From NCBI GenBank assembly GCA_900128395.1, contig LT649353.1, positions 1 through 34,030 on the forward strand: DNA of 34,030 bases, in the 5' to 3' direction. Below, piece by piece: positions 26,629 through 34,030 of the stretch. The translations under genes were made by a program, and so were the position numbers. The stretch is from Stramenopiles sp. TOSAG23-2 (taxonomy: Eukaryota > Sar). Each line of letters begins with the position of its first letter. The stretch's first letter is position 1. The notes under the pieces are model-generated. The model did not search any database. It saw nothing but the letters and a program-made list of their open reading frames with translations, and was not told where the DNA came from.

Positions 26629-27660
26629 TCAATCATTTTCTCTTTTCTCCTTCTTCTTCTTCTTCTTTTTCTTTTCTTTCTTTTCCTTTTTGGATTTCTT
26701 TTCTTTTTTACTTTTCTTCAATTTTTTTTTATCAGAGATTTCATCTACTTTTTCAACTATAATTTCCGTTTCTTCCTCTTCTTTTGTTATTATTACTGCT
26801 TCTTCAACTACTACTACATCACTAACAACAACTTTTTCCTTTTTCTTCTCTTTTTTCTTTTTCTTCTTTTTTTTTTCCTTTTTGGACTTCTTTTCTTTTT
26901 TACTTTTCTTCTTTTTTTCCTCTTTTAATATATCATCCACTTTTTCATCTTCACTACTACTGCTACTATTGCTACTACTAGTAGTAGTCGAAGATGAGAT
27001 GACTTTTTCCGTATCTTCCTTTTCAGTTTTCATTTCTTTGGTTTTACTATCATTACTACTATTATTGTTGTTGTTATTATTATTAATACTTGTTGGATTT
27101 AATGTTCTTGATCTTGAATGTACTACTTCTAAATAACGTGACTTGCCATCTTCACCGTCCATAGTTTTACCATTAATACGATCAACTGCAAATGTTGCGG
27201 CAGCACTAGTTGTAAATGTTACAAAACATTGACCTTTGCATTTACTGCGACCAGGGAAATATAATAATTGTATTTTAGAAAGTGTGCCACACGATTCAAA
27301 CATATCTGCGACAGCTTCTTGCGTCACACCAAATGGCAAACCACTTACAAAAATTTTATTTGGATTTGCATCTGGGTCTAACTTACGTCTTTTTCTCTCA
27401 CGTTGTTCTTGTAATTTACGTTGGTTTACTATGGAATGTTTTACTGCATCTTGATTATTTAATCCACTTTCTCGTTTAGACTTTTTTTTTGGACATTCAT
27501 AAATCCAATGCCTATTGTCTCCAGCTGCACCACATGCTTTACATTGATACCCAGCTGGTGGTGCTCTTCTAGGCTTTCCTGTTCCAGCTAAATGTTGTAT
27601 TGATTTTCCTTTTAATAAATGTTGTGGGTTGACTTTACCACCAGAAACATTGAATGGCAT
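26629..27660 (-). CDS. RNA-binding protein: zinc knuckle, RRM, Lys/Glu-rich tail
   Basis: 343 aa. A CCHC zinc knuckle lies at residues 40-56 (C40, C43, H51, C56, in YQCKACGAAGDNRHWIYEC). A basic linker (RERKRRKLDPDANPN) leads to one RRM at about 102-185 with RNP2 IFVSGLPF and RNP1 KGQCFVTF. The remainder is low complexity: Asn and Ser runs, then alternating KKSKKEKKSKKEKK blocks split by a Val/Glu segment, ending basic. The order knuckle-RRM-basic tail suggests a nuclear or nucleolar RNA-processing factor; the specific family is not identified. The tail's AAG/GAA-rich DNA gives long purine tracts on the coding strand. The Met start at 27660 is the only sensible one. Divergent from the Asp-box gene. 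Confidence 0.88.
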   Translation of the reverse strand: MPFNVSGGKVNPQHLLKGKSIQHLAGTGKPRRAPPAGYQCKACGAAGDNRHWIYECPKKKSKRESGLNNQDAVKHSIVNQRKLQEQRERKRRKLDPDANPNKIFVSGLPFGVTQEAVADMFESCGTLSKIQLLYFPGRSKCKGQCFVTFTTSAAATFAVDRINGKTMDGEDGKSRYLEVVHSRSRTLNPTSINNNNNNNNSSNDSKTKEMKTEKEDTEKVISSSTTTSSSNSSSSSEDEKVDDILKEEKKKKSKKEKKSKKEKKKKKKKKEKKKEKVVVSDVVVVEEAVIITKEEEETEIIVEKVDEISDKKKLKKSKKEKKSKKEKKEKKKKKKKKEKREND

Positions 27661-28236
27661 GGTTATATTGTTATGCTAATACAATGTATTGATGGTATTG
27701 CCAATGGAAGTTAGATCAATATATATATATAGCTGGATAGATATATATGACATTTGGTTTCATATTTGATCTCCTATATATATATACATGTATATATATA
27801 TGTATATATAGATCCTGGAAAAGGTACTTTTTTATCTTAATGGATGGCCATGTATGAATGAGGACGATAATCGTCGCGATTAATTATTTTTTAATTATTT
27901 GCTCGACTAATAATGTTGTAGTGCTTCTAACAACGACATATTCTGATATATAACAACGACATATTCTGATATTGATGGGCGCACTTTTTGTGCTGAAATC
28001 TTTGGAATATACACCACATAGCACTAGCTGTGAGCTAGATGAATCTTGAAATCAACCAAAAGTGCAAAAACCACACCACACACAAAGTGCACAACACCAA
28101 AAACACACACACAATGGTAAAGTTCATTTTTGTTTCCTCATCATAATACCTAATCAAATAATCAAATTAATTTTGTTATATTAACGTCAAATACCATACA
28201 TATATATATAGCTAATAACGAGTATATAATTAATAA
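27661..28236. promoter_or_regulatory. Divergent spacer
   Basis: (TA)n tracts at 27720-27810, a perfect small palindrome GACGATAATCGTC at 27863-27875, and a 21-bp direct duplicate (AACAACGACATATTCTGATAT at 27929 and 27952). No gene seen. Confidence 0.45.
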
Positions 28237-29484
28237 ATGATGAAAAGATTACATTATTTGTTTGCATTTCTTTTCCTTGCAACAATAACTACAACAACAG
28301 CACAATGGGTACCAATTGATTCACCAACTTTTGAATCCCAAGGTATTGTCATACAAGTTGGGTTTTCAAAAGATGGTGTGCACGGGTATGCAGGTGGCGG
28401 CACACCAAGTGGTGGTGGTCAAGTTATTAAAACGGATGATTCAGGCAAAACATGGAAACAAATTTTTCCTAAAAATCAATCTAAATTTGATTTGAATCTA
28501 TTTCTAACAACTCAAGTTAAAGATGAAAAACATGCAATTATGGCTGGAGCGTTTTACAATGCATTTACAGAAGATGGAGAAAAAGTCAATGTTGCTATTG
28601 ATTTTTTTCATTCACCTTCTCAAGGTTCTGGCATTATACCAGGAAAAAATGAATTTGTCATAATTTCTGGCAAAGAAACAAGTGTAGGCGGAAATTCTCT
28701 TGGAATTTCAAAAACAGGATATGATTACACAAAATTCCCAATTCCAGATAGTGTTTTGAATTCCACTGATTTCTTAGCACGTTATGGCGCTTTCCCAAGT
28801 GAAGATGTATGGTATATTACAGCTGGGACTTTTCCTTCAGCTAGTGATGAAAAAACAATCCCTTTGAAAAAAGACGTGAAAATTTTCAATAAGCATATTC
28901 ATGTGGATGCAAATCGTATGTCTATAAACTGGGCTAAAAATAATGATGAGGAAGAAGATCATACCAAGAAGAGTAAGACAGGGGGGGGGAATGATATTAA
29001 AAATGATAGTGGTTATTCAGCTGGTATTATAAAAACAACAGATGGTGGAAAAACCTGGACGGTTGTTTATAAAAATTTCAATACAGGAGATAATATTTAT
29101 CCTAATGGTATTGATTGTTTTACTGAAAAACATTGTATTGCAGTGCTTGAAGGAGAATCGGCGAGAATCATTGTGACTCGTGATGGTGGTGCAACGTGGA
29201 AACAAACTTTAATGGATAATGATCCACATAGTTCTCTAATGGATGTAAAAATGTTAAGTGATACAGAAGCATGGGCTGCTGGAGGACATCCTGAAAGTGG
29301 TGATTTCGAAGGTAGATTTTTTCATTCGTTGGATGGCGGTAATACATGGACAAAAGAATCTATTAAAGGGATGTATATCGTATCATTAGATATGTTAACC
29401 ACAAAAAGTGGATATGCAGTTAGTTTAACTCAAAGTCAACCAGCTGGAATCAAGTTATTTAAATATACTCCATCAAAGAAATAA
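28237..29484 (+). CDS. Secreted Asp-box (BNR) repeat beta-propeller protein
   Basis: 415 aa starting at the first of two ATGs. A signal peptide (KRLHYLFAFLFLATITTTTA) precedes QWVPIDSPTFESQG. Four Asp-box repeats of the form S/T-x-D-x-G-x-T-W are visible: TDDSGKTW, TTDGGKTW, TRDGGATW and SLDGGNTW. These occur in sialidases, plant HCF136/Ycf48 and sortilin-type propellers. No sialidase Arg triad or FRIP motif is evident, and the leader looks like plain ER targeting rather than a plastid presequence, so neither enzyme nor photosystem role is claimed. A charged Asp/Glu/Lys insert with a G run (nt about 28945-29000) splits the propeller. The 3' end (GIKLFKYTPSKK and stop) is echoed in the spacer at 29855-29900. 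Confidence 0.85.
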   Translation: MMKRLHYLFAFLFLATITTTTAQWVPIDSPTFESQGIVIQVGFSKDGVHGYAGGGTPSGGGQVIKTDDSGKTWKQIFPKNQSKFDLNLFLTTQVKDEKHAIMAGAFYNAFTEDGEKVNVAIDFFHSPSQGSGIIPGKNEFVIISGKETSVGGNSLGISKTGYDYTKFPIPDSVLNSTDFLARYGAFPSEDVWYITAGTFPSASDEKTIPLKKDVKIFNKHIHVDANRMSINWAKNNDEEEDHTKKSKTGGGNDIKNDSGYSAGIIKTTDGGKTWTVVYKNFNTGDNIYPNGIDCFTEKHCIAVLEGESARIIVTRDGGATWKQTLMDNDPHSSLMDVKMLSDTEAWAAGGHPESGDFEGRFFHSLDGGNTWTKESIKGMYIVSLDMLTTKSGYAVSLTQSQPAGIKLFKYTPSKK

Positions 29485-29696
29485 AGTGTGTGTGTAATAT
29501 TCGTATCATACATATATAAAATGTTCTCTTACTCATATATTATATAAAATTCTTTTACTCCCGTTTATTGAATAGTCCATAGGTTTTCCAAAGTTTGGTG
29601 GTTTTGAATTCCCCAGGAGTGGATTCATAGCAACCATTGTCTTGGGTGACAATAGGTATATATTATATACATATATATGATATAATATAATATTTA

Positions 29697-29778
29697 TATG
29701 ATGGTTAAAATCTAAGTTATAATAATTTTACACTTCTCGTGTTAAGTAATATGCTCAATTACTCAATCGCAAGAATAA
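29697..29778. repeat. Dispersed repeat, copy 3
   Basis: TATGATGGTTAAAATCTAAG, then TTATAATAATTTTACACTTC, TCGTGTTAAGTAATATGCTC, and ACTCAATCGCAAGAA, matching 7555-7640 with a few substitutions. Confidence 0.9.
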
Positions 29779-29798
29779 TATGTTATCCTACTATAATA

Positions 29799-29958
29799 TT
29801 TTATTAACGAACCTTCTTTAAAATATATATCATACATATATATATATATATGATACTGGAATCAAGTGTAATTTAAATATCATATATATATATACTCCAT
29901 CAAAGAAATAACGAAGTGTGTGTAATTCGTATATTTTATTAACGAACCTTCTTTAAAA
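29799..29958. repeat. Direct repeat (offset 135) with an echo of the Asp-box gene 3' end
   Basis: TTTTATTAACGAACCTTC and following bases occur at 29799 and 29934; the second copy borders the MOSC gene's 3' end. Between them, ACTGGAATCAAG at 29855 and TACTCCATCAAAGAAATAAC at about 29893 reproduce the last codons of the upstream gene (29443-29484), interrupted by a TA run. Confidence 0.85.
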
Positions 29959-29990
29959 ACATTACGAGTACACACAAACTCTCTCCTCTT

Positions 29991-31037
29991 TTAAAACCCA
30001 CGATGTTTTCTTGTAATAACATCGATTTTATCACCAACACGTATAACCCCACTAAATTTATGTAATTTAGATAAATCATTATAAGTTGGTAATAAACTTG
30101 ATAAATTTTCACCAAAAACAACTTTATCATTTTGATTTGGATCACGACGATATGTACGAAATGTTTTCAATGGCTCGCCTTTAATACCAGCTTGTTCTGC
30201 AGTAAGTTGATTTGTCGTGGTGACAATGCACCGTGTACAATGCTTTACTCCAATAAAATTATATGTACCAATTTTAATATGATTATATGTATCTTCTTCA
30301 TATGGTTTACCACCAATCGTAACAATATTTGGTCGAAAACGATTCATCTCCAAAGTTGGTGCTCTTTTCTTTGCCAATTTATAATTTAAATCGTTCAGTG
30401 ATTCTCGTCCTAGGATTAAATAATTAAATGCATCTGCAAAAGATATAAATGGCAATTTGCCATTTAATGCATTATGTTTGGAATGTTTTTTTGGTGCATG
30501 CCGTATTGTATTTAATGGTGTATCCATCCAAACCAAACGATACCCATCTGTATCTAAATAATCATTTATCCAATCTGATGCTTCATCCCCTTGGTCTGGG
30601 CAGTTATATACGGTATCATCCCAAATTGTAACATCAATAAATTTCGTTTTCGCATTAATTGTTGGTACAGCTAAATCCCACATATTTGGTCCACGTAATA
30701 TTAATGTTCCATCGTCTTTTACAATTGGTAAAATATTACATAATTCTGGCTTTTCTCTTTGTGTTATAAATTTTCCTTTTGAATTTACAATTAACCAACG
30801 TCGGTCATGTTTAAAACCTGTTGAACACATGGATATTTTTTCCATACGTATCCCACCACAACCTTTTATTGGATATATATATAGCTCTGATACATAAATT
30901 GATTTAGAACTGTTAAAAAAATAGGTATTCAAAATATATATGGAAAATAAAATAAATGCAATAGTTTGTATACTTGTATTATTTTCCATTAATGCATTAA
31001 AAGTATCCATAATATTTGATAATATTATAATTGCCAT
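29991..31037 (-). CDS. mARC-like MOSC-domain molybdenum enzyme
   Basis: 348 aa. An N-terminal hydrophobic helix (about 24-41) looks like the signal anchor that places mARC proteins in the mitochondrial outer membrane. The MOSC N-terminal barrel follows: VSELYIYPIKGCGG (49-62), GFKHDRRWLIVNSKGKF (74-90) and TQREKPEL. The catalytic domain has NRFRPNIVTIGGKPYEEDTY (232-251) and HCTRCIVTT, in which C270 matches the cysteine ligand of the molybdenum cofactor. mARC reduces N-hydroxylated amidoximes and related bases, taking electrons from cytochrome b5 and its reductase. Length agrees with animal mARC1/2 (about 335). Plant and fungal MOSC proteins with added domains are excluded by length. It is divergent from the DUF5808-like gene. 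Confidence 0.9.
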   Translation of the reverse strand: MAIIILSNIMDTFNALMENNTSIQTIAFILFSIYILNTYFFNSSKSIYVSELYIYPIKGCGGIRMEKISMCSTGFKHDRRWLIVNSKGKFITQREKPELCNILPIVKDDGTLILRGPNMWDLAVPTINAKTKFIDVTIWDDTVYNCPDQGDEASDWINDYLDTDGYRLVWMDTPLNTIRHAPKKHSKHNALNGKLPFISFADAFNYLILGRESLNDLNYKLAKKRAPTLEMNRFRPNIVTIGGKPYEEDTYNHIKIGTYNFIGVKHCTRCIVTTTNQLTAEQAGIKGEPLKTFRTYRRDPNQNDKVVFGENLSSLLPTYNDLSKLHKFSGVIRVGDKIDVITRKHRGF

Positions 31038-31777
31038 ATTATTTCGAATAGTTTTTTATTTCTAATATAAAAAATAAATAATATTTTTTAAAATAATATT
31101 TGTTAAAAGGTGTATAGATCTGGATTGGTGAAAAGGGTCGGGGGTGGACAAACAGATATTACTGTTTCTTCTTGTCGTAATATATATTTTCTATGTTCAT
31201 CCTCTTCTTATTTAATATATGTGACGACATGATTACCAGGTATTTTTGTATTTTTACATGGTGGTGCCATGCTCTCTCTGTTGGCTGGCCCAGCTGGGCC
31301 AGCTGTGGCATGATGATGTGATAAAAATAAAAAAGATTTGCTGGTTGTTATTGAAATTATTACAATTAGATCTATTCTATGTGCCTATTATTTTTCTTAT
31401 ACAATTGGTCTCCAAATGTCGTAGAATTTAATTTATTTATTTGAATTTTTATTTTGCCTATTATTCAGGTTATTATAAGGTAAAAAAAGAGCGGATGATA
31501 AAAGTTCAACAACAATTTGTTGGTTGGCCCTTTTTTTTTTTATTATACAAAAACTGAAAGATCCAAACTAAAACACACTTCTTCAAAACGAAAAAATAGA
31601 ATAAAAACACGAATAATCGATTTAACTCCCCCAAAATTTAATAAACACCTTTAAACAAGTTGTTTACAACATATTTATTACATTTGAGAGAGTTAAATAG
31701 TATTTTAAAAGGGTTATATCGTTTTCTTTTTTTTCCACGTATCGCCATAGTGGCAATTTTCCATAAAAAAGAAGTAA
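31038..31777. promoter_or_regulatory. Divergent spacer with a GC-rich palindrome
   Basis: AT-rich except for 31255-31315, which includes the perfect 20-bp palindrome at 31284-31303. GATTACCAGG at 31231-31240 matches the motif of other divergent spacers. No gene seen. Confidence 0.45.
31284..31303. repeat. Perfect 20-bp palindrome
   Basis: GCTGGCCCAGCTGGGCCAGC is its own reverse complement, 16 of 20 bases G/C in an AT-rich spacer. Possible dimeric-protein site or hairpin. Confidence 0.8.
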
Positions 31778-32320
31778 ATGACATCTTTAGAAACACTTCA
31801 TTCTTTGAAAGATAATGAGATAAATAATATAAATAATTGGTATGGACCATACAAATTATTTTATTATTCTACTAAAGATTCAAGGCCATTTGTACCGTCA
31901 AGGCAAAAACTATTCGGTAAATATTTATCAAAAAATAATACTATCAATTTTGCTAATATGGAAGGAAACCTATGGCTTGTTTCAATATTAACATTAAGTA
32001 TATATCCATTGATAAGGAAAAAATATTACAAGAAAGATCAAAATAAAGTATTAGATAAAAAATATAGAATGAAAAAACAAAATTGGTATGGTTTAGGACC
32101 ATTTTTTAGAAATCGTTTTTATTATTGCATGGATGATACACGTGCATTTGTAAAAAGTAATGTAGATGTATTTGAAAGGGGAAACAGATCTAAAATTTGG
32201 TTATGGTTAATTCAAAAAAATCATACATTAAATTTTGCCAACCTTGAAGCAAAACTATGGTTATGTACATTATTTGGACTTGCATTTTATCCACTTTTAC
32301 GGATGAAAATGTATGCATAA
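31778..32320 (+). CDS. Membrane protein with two DUF5808-like repeats
   Basis: 180 aa made of two related halves. Each has NWYG, then an aromatic-rich segment with FYYS or FYYC, then (K/D)D(S/T)R(P/A)FV, then NxTxNFAN and a hydrophobic helix ending in YPL(I/L)R: residues about 22-86 with INFANMEGNLWLVSILTLSIYPLIR, and about 105-177 with LNFANLEAKLWLCTLFGLAFYPLLR (shown in part). The D-x-R-x-F-V plus T-x-N-F-A pattern before a TM helix is that of DUF5808, a small membrane domain known mainly from bacteria, function unknown. The duplication is internal and ancient, since the halves differ widely. Two TM helices in all. Location in the cell is not evident. Divergent from the mARC-like gene. Confidence 0.75.
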   Translation: MTSLETLHSLKDNEINNINNWYGPYKLFYYSTKDSRPFVPSRQKLFGKYLSKNNTINFANMEGNLWLVSILTLSIYPLIRKKYYKKDQNKVLDKKYRMKKQNWYGLGPFFRNRFYYCMDDTRAFVKSNVDVFERGNRSKIWLWLIQKNHTLNFANLEAKLWLCTLFGLAFYPLLRMKMYA

Positions 32321-32821
32321 TTAATATTAAAATAATATAATTTATATAATACGTATAAAATTGAATATATATTGAAAAGGAGAAAATGATTATTTTATAC
32401 GATTCGTAATATAAAATATAACAATACATATTATATATAATATTTTTTAAAATATTTTACTTTTTGTACAGTTGTAAAAAAGAAATTTTAATTTAAAAAT
32501 ATTTTTTATACACACACCGTATGGGTTAAATAGACCAAGTTTAATCTATCTGAGATGTATGTGAAGTTTTTACACTCATATCTCATCTAGAATTTTTTTT
32601 ATTCAAAATCGTTTCCTGGACATTTATGCCCGAGACCACCATATTATCCATAGACTCGGCGGTAATAATACTCCATTAATTCTCATTTATTATATAAATT
32701 GTATAATATATATCGTACTAGCACTTCTCTCTCTGTGTTTTTCTAAAAAAAAAAAAAGGTGTGTGGTGCGTCATTTTGATAATGAGAGGAGGTGTATTTA
32801 TTATGTAATATTATTTTTTTT
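32321..32821. other. Convergent spacer
   Basis: AT-rich. It has ATACGATTCGTAAT at about 32397-32410 (same CGTA-type word as other convergent spacers) and an imperfect inverted repeat TGAGATGTATGTGA / CACTCATATCTCA around 32550-32586. No gene seen. Confidence 0.5.
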
Positions 32822-33649
32822 TTATGCATCCTTTTTCTTATTATTACTATCATCTTCTACATCAATATTTTCAACAACCATAAAACTAATACATGCCATT
32901 GGTACAGTTGTATAATTCAACGTTTGCCATAACATTTGTGGATCCCATATTTTACTAGATTGAGAAACTACATCACATGTAATTGCATCAATTGCACCTT
33001 CAATTACACCAATATTATAATTATTTAAATGTGTTTTCTCCGCATCACGTTTTAAATACATTGGTAAATCTTCTGTTACATTATAAATAACAAATGCCAA
33101 TAATATATATTTTACTGCATTGAATTTTTTTTTCTTATTATACATAAGCATATGAATTGCCATTCCAAATGCGCATATAGTCCATATACTATTTTCAATA
33201 AAGAACCAATAATAATGTTTTTTCATAACACCGATAAAACTAATTGTTTGCGCAATTGATATCAAAAATACAACAAGATTTGAAATTTTTGTATTGGCTA
33301 TTAATTGCCTACTTGCCATATAAACAAAAGTTAACTCACCAGTACAAGCGACACAGCGACCCCATAAGGGAGAACATAGTGGAAAGTCCCAAAAACAATC
33401 ACGTTCAACTGTGCAATGCATAAAGATAGCTCTATGCATGTAACAAAAACAAACTATTCGTGCATATCTTCGTAGTTTAGATTCTTGGAAAATTTTTCCA
33501 TAAACTGAGTATAAAAATATCAAAGCAGTTGTTGCACTTAACGATATCCACCATGTCATAGGATCTACTTGTATAATTTTATAGGGTCCAAAACAATAAT
33601 AAATTGTAAAAAAATATAATGTAAATAGTGCAAATGTTGTATATTCCAT
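32822..33649 (-). CDS. Polytopic membrane protein, conserved but uncharacterised type
   Basis: 275 aa with about six or seven hydrophobic segments: residues about 4-22, 33-52, 122-142, 145-168, 176-190 and 250-266, plus a half-hydrophobic stretch at 68-78. Between the second and third lies a Cys-rich loop with RAIFMHCTVERDCFWD, then SPLWGRCVACTGELTF. Later come FFIENSIWT and VTEDLPMYLKR. The pattern GR-x2-A-x3-EL-x-F, then EN/ES-x-W, then D-x-PMY recalls an uncharacterised membrane family I have seen in protists and bacteria, from memory only. Conserved acidic and aromatic residues between helices suggest an enzyme or transporter, but no function is assigned. The acidic-basic tail EDDSNNKKKDA ends the protein. 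Confidence 0.8.
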   Translation of the reverse strand: MEYTTFALFTLYFFTIYYCFGPYKIIQVDPMTWWISLSATTALIFLYSVYGKIFQESKLRRYARIVCFCYMHRAIFMHCTVERDCFWDFPLCSPLWGRCVACTGELTFVYMASRQLIANTKISNLVVFLISIAQTISFIGVMKKHYYWFFIENSIWTICAFGMAIHMLMYNKKKKFNAVKYILLAFVIYNVTEDLPMYLKRDAEKTHLNNYNIGVIEGAIDAITCDVVSQSSKIWDPQMLWQTLNYTTVPMACISFMVVENIDVEDDSNNKKKDA

Positions 33650-34030
33650 ATTTTTGCAAATATGTTTTTTTGTTATAGTTGTTGTTTGTTTATTTGTTTA
33701 TTTATTTATTTTAAGTGTCTTTTAATTGCTTTTTACTTGTTATACATATCTTCCCTTTTCACATTTGTGTGTGTGTTATTTTGAAGGCGGAGCCGTTATT
33801 TGTATTTAATACATAATCAATTTCAATAAAATAGTCTTCTTTTTTTTTTTCAAATATATATTTTAGAATCTTCAACTTAAGCACCTTAAATAGGCTTCAT
33901 TAAAGAGCAAAGAGCTTTAGAGTCTGCCAGTCTGACGACGCAGACTAAAAGAGCTTTTATTAATATAGCATGACCTTAAAGTGCGTACCATTCATTGTTA
34001 TTAGTGTTAAATGAATCGAATTTTCGCTCA
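33650..34030. other. Right-edge spacer; possible next gene start
   Basis: AT-rich, with an inverted repeat AGTCTGC (33932 region) / GCAGACT separated by 12 bases and flanked by two AAGAGCTTT words. An ATG at 34011 opens a frame that runs off the end (MNRIFA), which would continue the strand alternation; too short to support as a gene. Confidence 0.35.

Larger units (their letters stand above)
29485..29990. other. Convergent spacer with repeats
   Basis: Holds a non-AT-rich island at about 29565-29655, the third copy of the dispersed repeat (29697-29778), a diverged echo of the upstream gene's 3' end (29855-29931) and a 25-bp direct repeat starting TTTTATTAACGAACC at 29799 and 29934. Confidence 0.6.

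Noticed and set aside
26581-27136. Plus-strand Phe/Leu-rich frames over the RRM gene tail
   Set aside because: They are antisense of the AAG/GAA-rich Lys/Glu tail.
27863-27875. GACGATAATCGTC palindrome
   Set aside because: It is a single short palindrome with no second copy noticed; chance is adequate.
28237-29484. Plastid photosystem II assembly factor HCF136/Ycf48
   Set aside because: The similarity is limited to generic Asp-box repeats. The leader looks like a simple ER signal peptide, and nothing else in the window is photosynthetic.
1-34030. tRNA or rRNA genes
   Set aside because: No T-loop (GGTTCGAATCC-like) with matching acceptor arms was found by eye in the spacers; a tRNAscan run would be decisive.

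Overview
The window is AT-rich nuclear DNA from a eukaryotic microbe (protist). The evidence is a set of eukaryote-type genes (DNA polymerase iota with a UBM, kynureninase, soluble calcium-activated nucleotidase, NCA2, an mARC-like MOSC protein, an RRM/zinc-knuckle protein, a WW/coiled-coil protein). There is one clear GT-AG spliceosomal intron with a CTAAC branch-site match, Asn/Lys/Thr homopolymer runs in proteins, (TA)n-rich spacers and the standard genetic code. Genes are dense and almost intronless. I cannot place the lineage from the sequence alone. Nothing here is bacterial, viral or organellar, and I saw no tRNA, rRNA or CRISPR array.

Layout, left to right: secreted Cys-rich protein (-), ubiquitin-like/basic protein (+), F-box-like/ankyrin gene with a one-base frameshift (-), kynureninase (+), Pol iota (-), 1440-aa coiled-coil/WW protein (+), secreted LolA-like family protein (-), calcium-activated nucleotidase with one intron (+), a 7-TM protein resembling gustatory-receptor-like (GRL) proteins (-), a doubtful short Pro-rich ORF (+), His-tailed membrane protein (+), NCA2 mitochondrial protein (-), a 5'-incomplete zinc-binding gene fragment (+), RRM/zinc-knuckle protein (-), secreted Asp-box (BNR) protein (+), mARC-like MOSC protein (-), tandem DUF5808-like membrane protein (+), and a polytopic membrane protein of unknown function (-). 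A possible next + strand start lies 20 bases from the right edge.

Apart from the doubtful short ORF at 20116, genes alternate strand strictly, so every spacer is either divergent (5'-5', about 520-760 bp, one of 2.3 kb) or convergent (3'-3', about 160-560 bp). The two spacer classes carry different short motifs. An inverted ATACGAA/TTCGTAT element recurs in convergent spacers, and TTACCAGG/CCTGGTAA-type motifs recur in divergent ones. A dispersed repeat of about 80 bp occurs in three convergent spacers.

The genes do not form one pathway. They are housekeeping, DNA damage tolerance, mitochondrial, secreted and membrane genes. The main structural oddity is a run of short direct duplications (70-240 bp) at gene edges or within spacers. 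They copy 3' ends (genes 1, 2 and the Asp-box gene) or 5' leaders (kynureninase, the 20116 ORF). They may be real microduplications, or the junctions of unmerged contig or haplotype ends in the assembly. The A-B-A variant pattern at 20691-21312 makes the assembly explanation a serious one.
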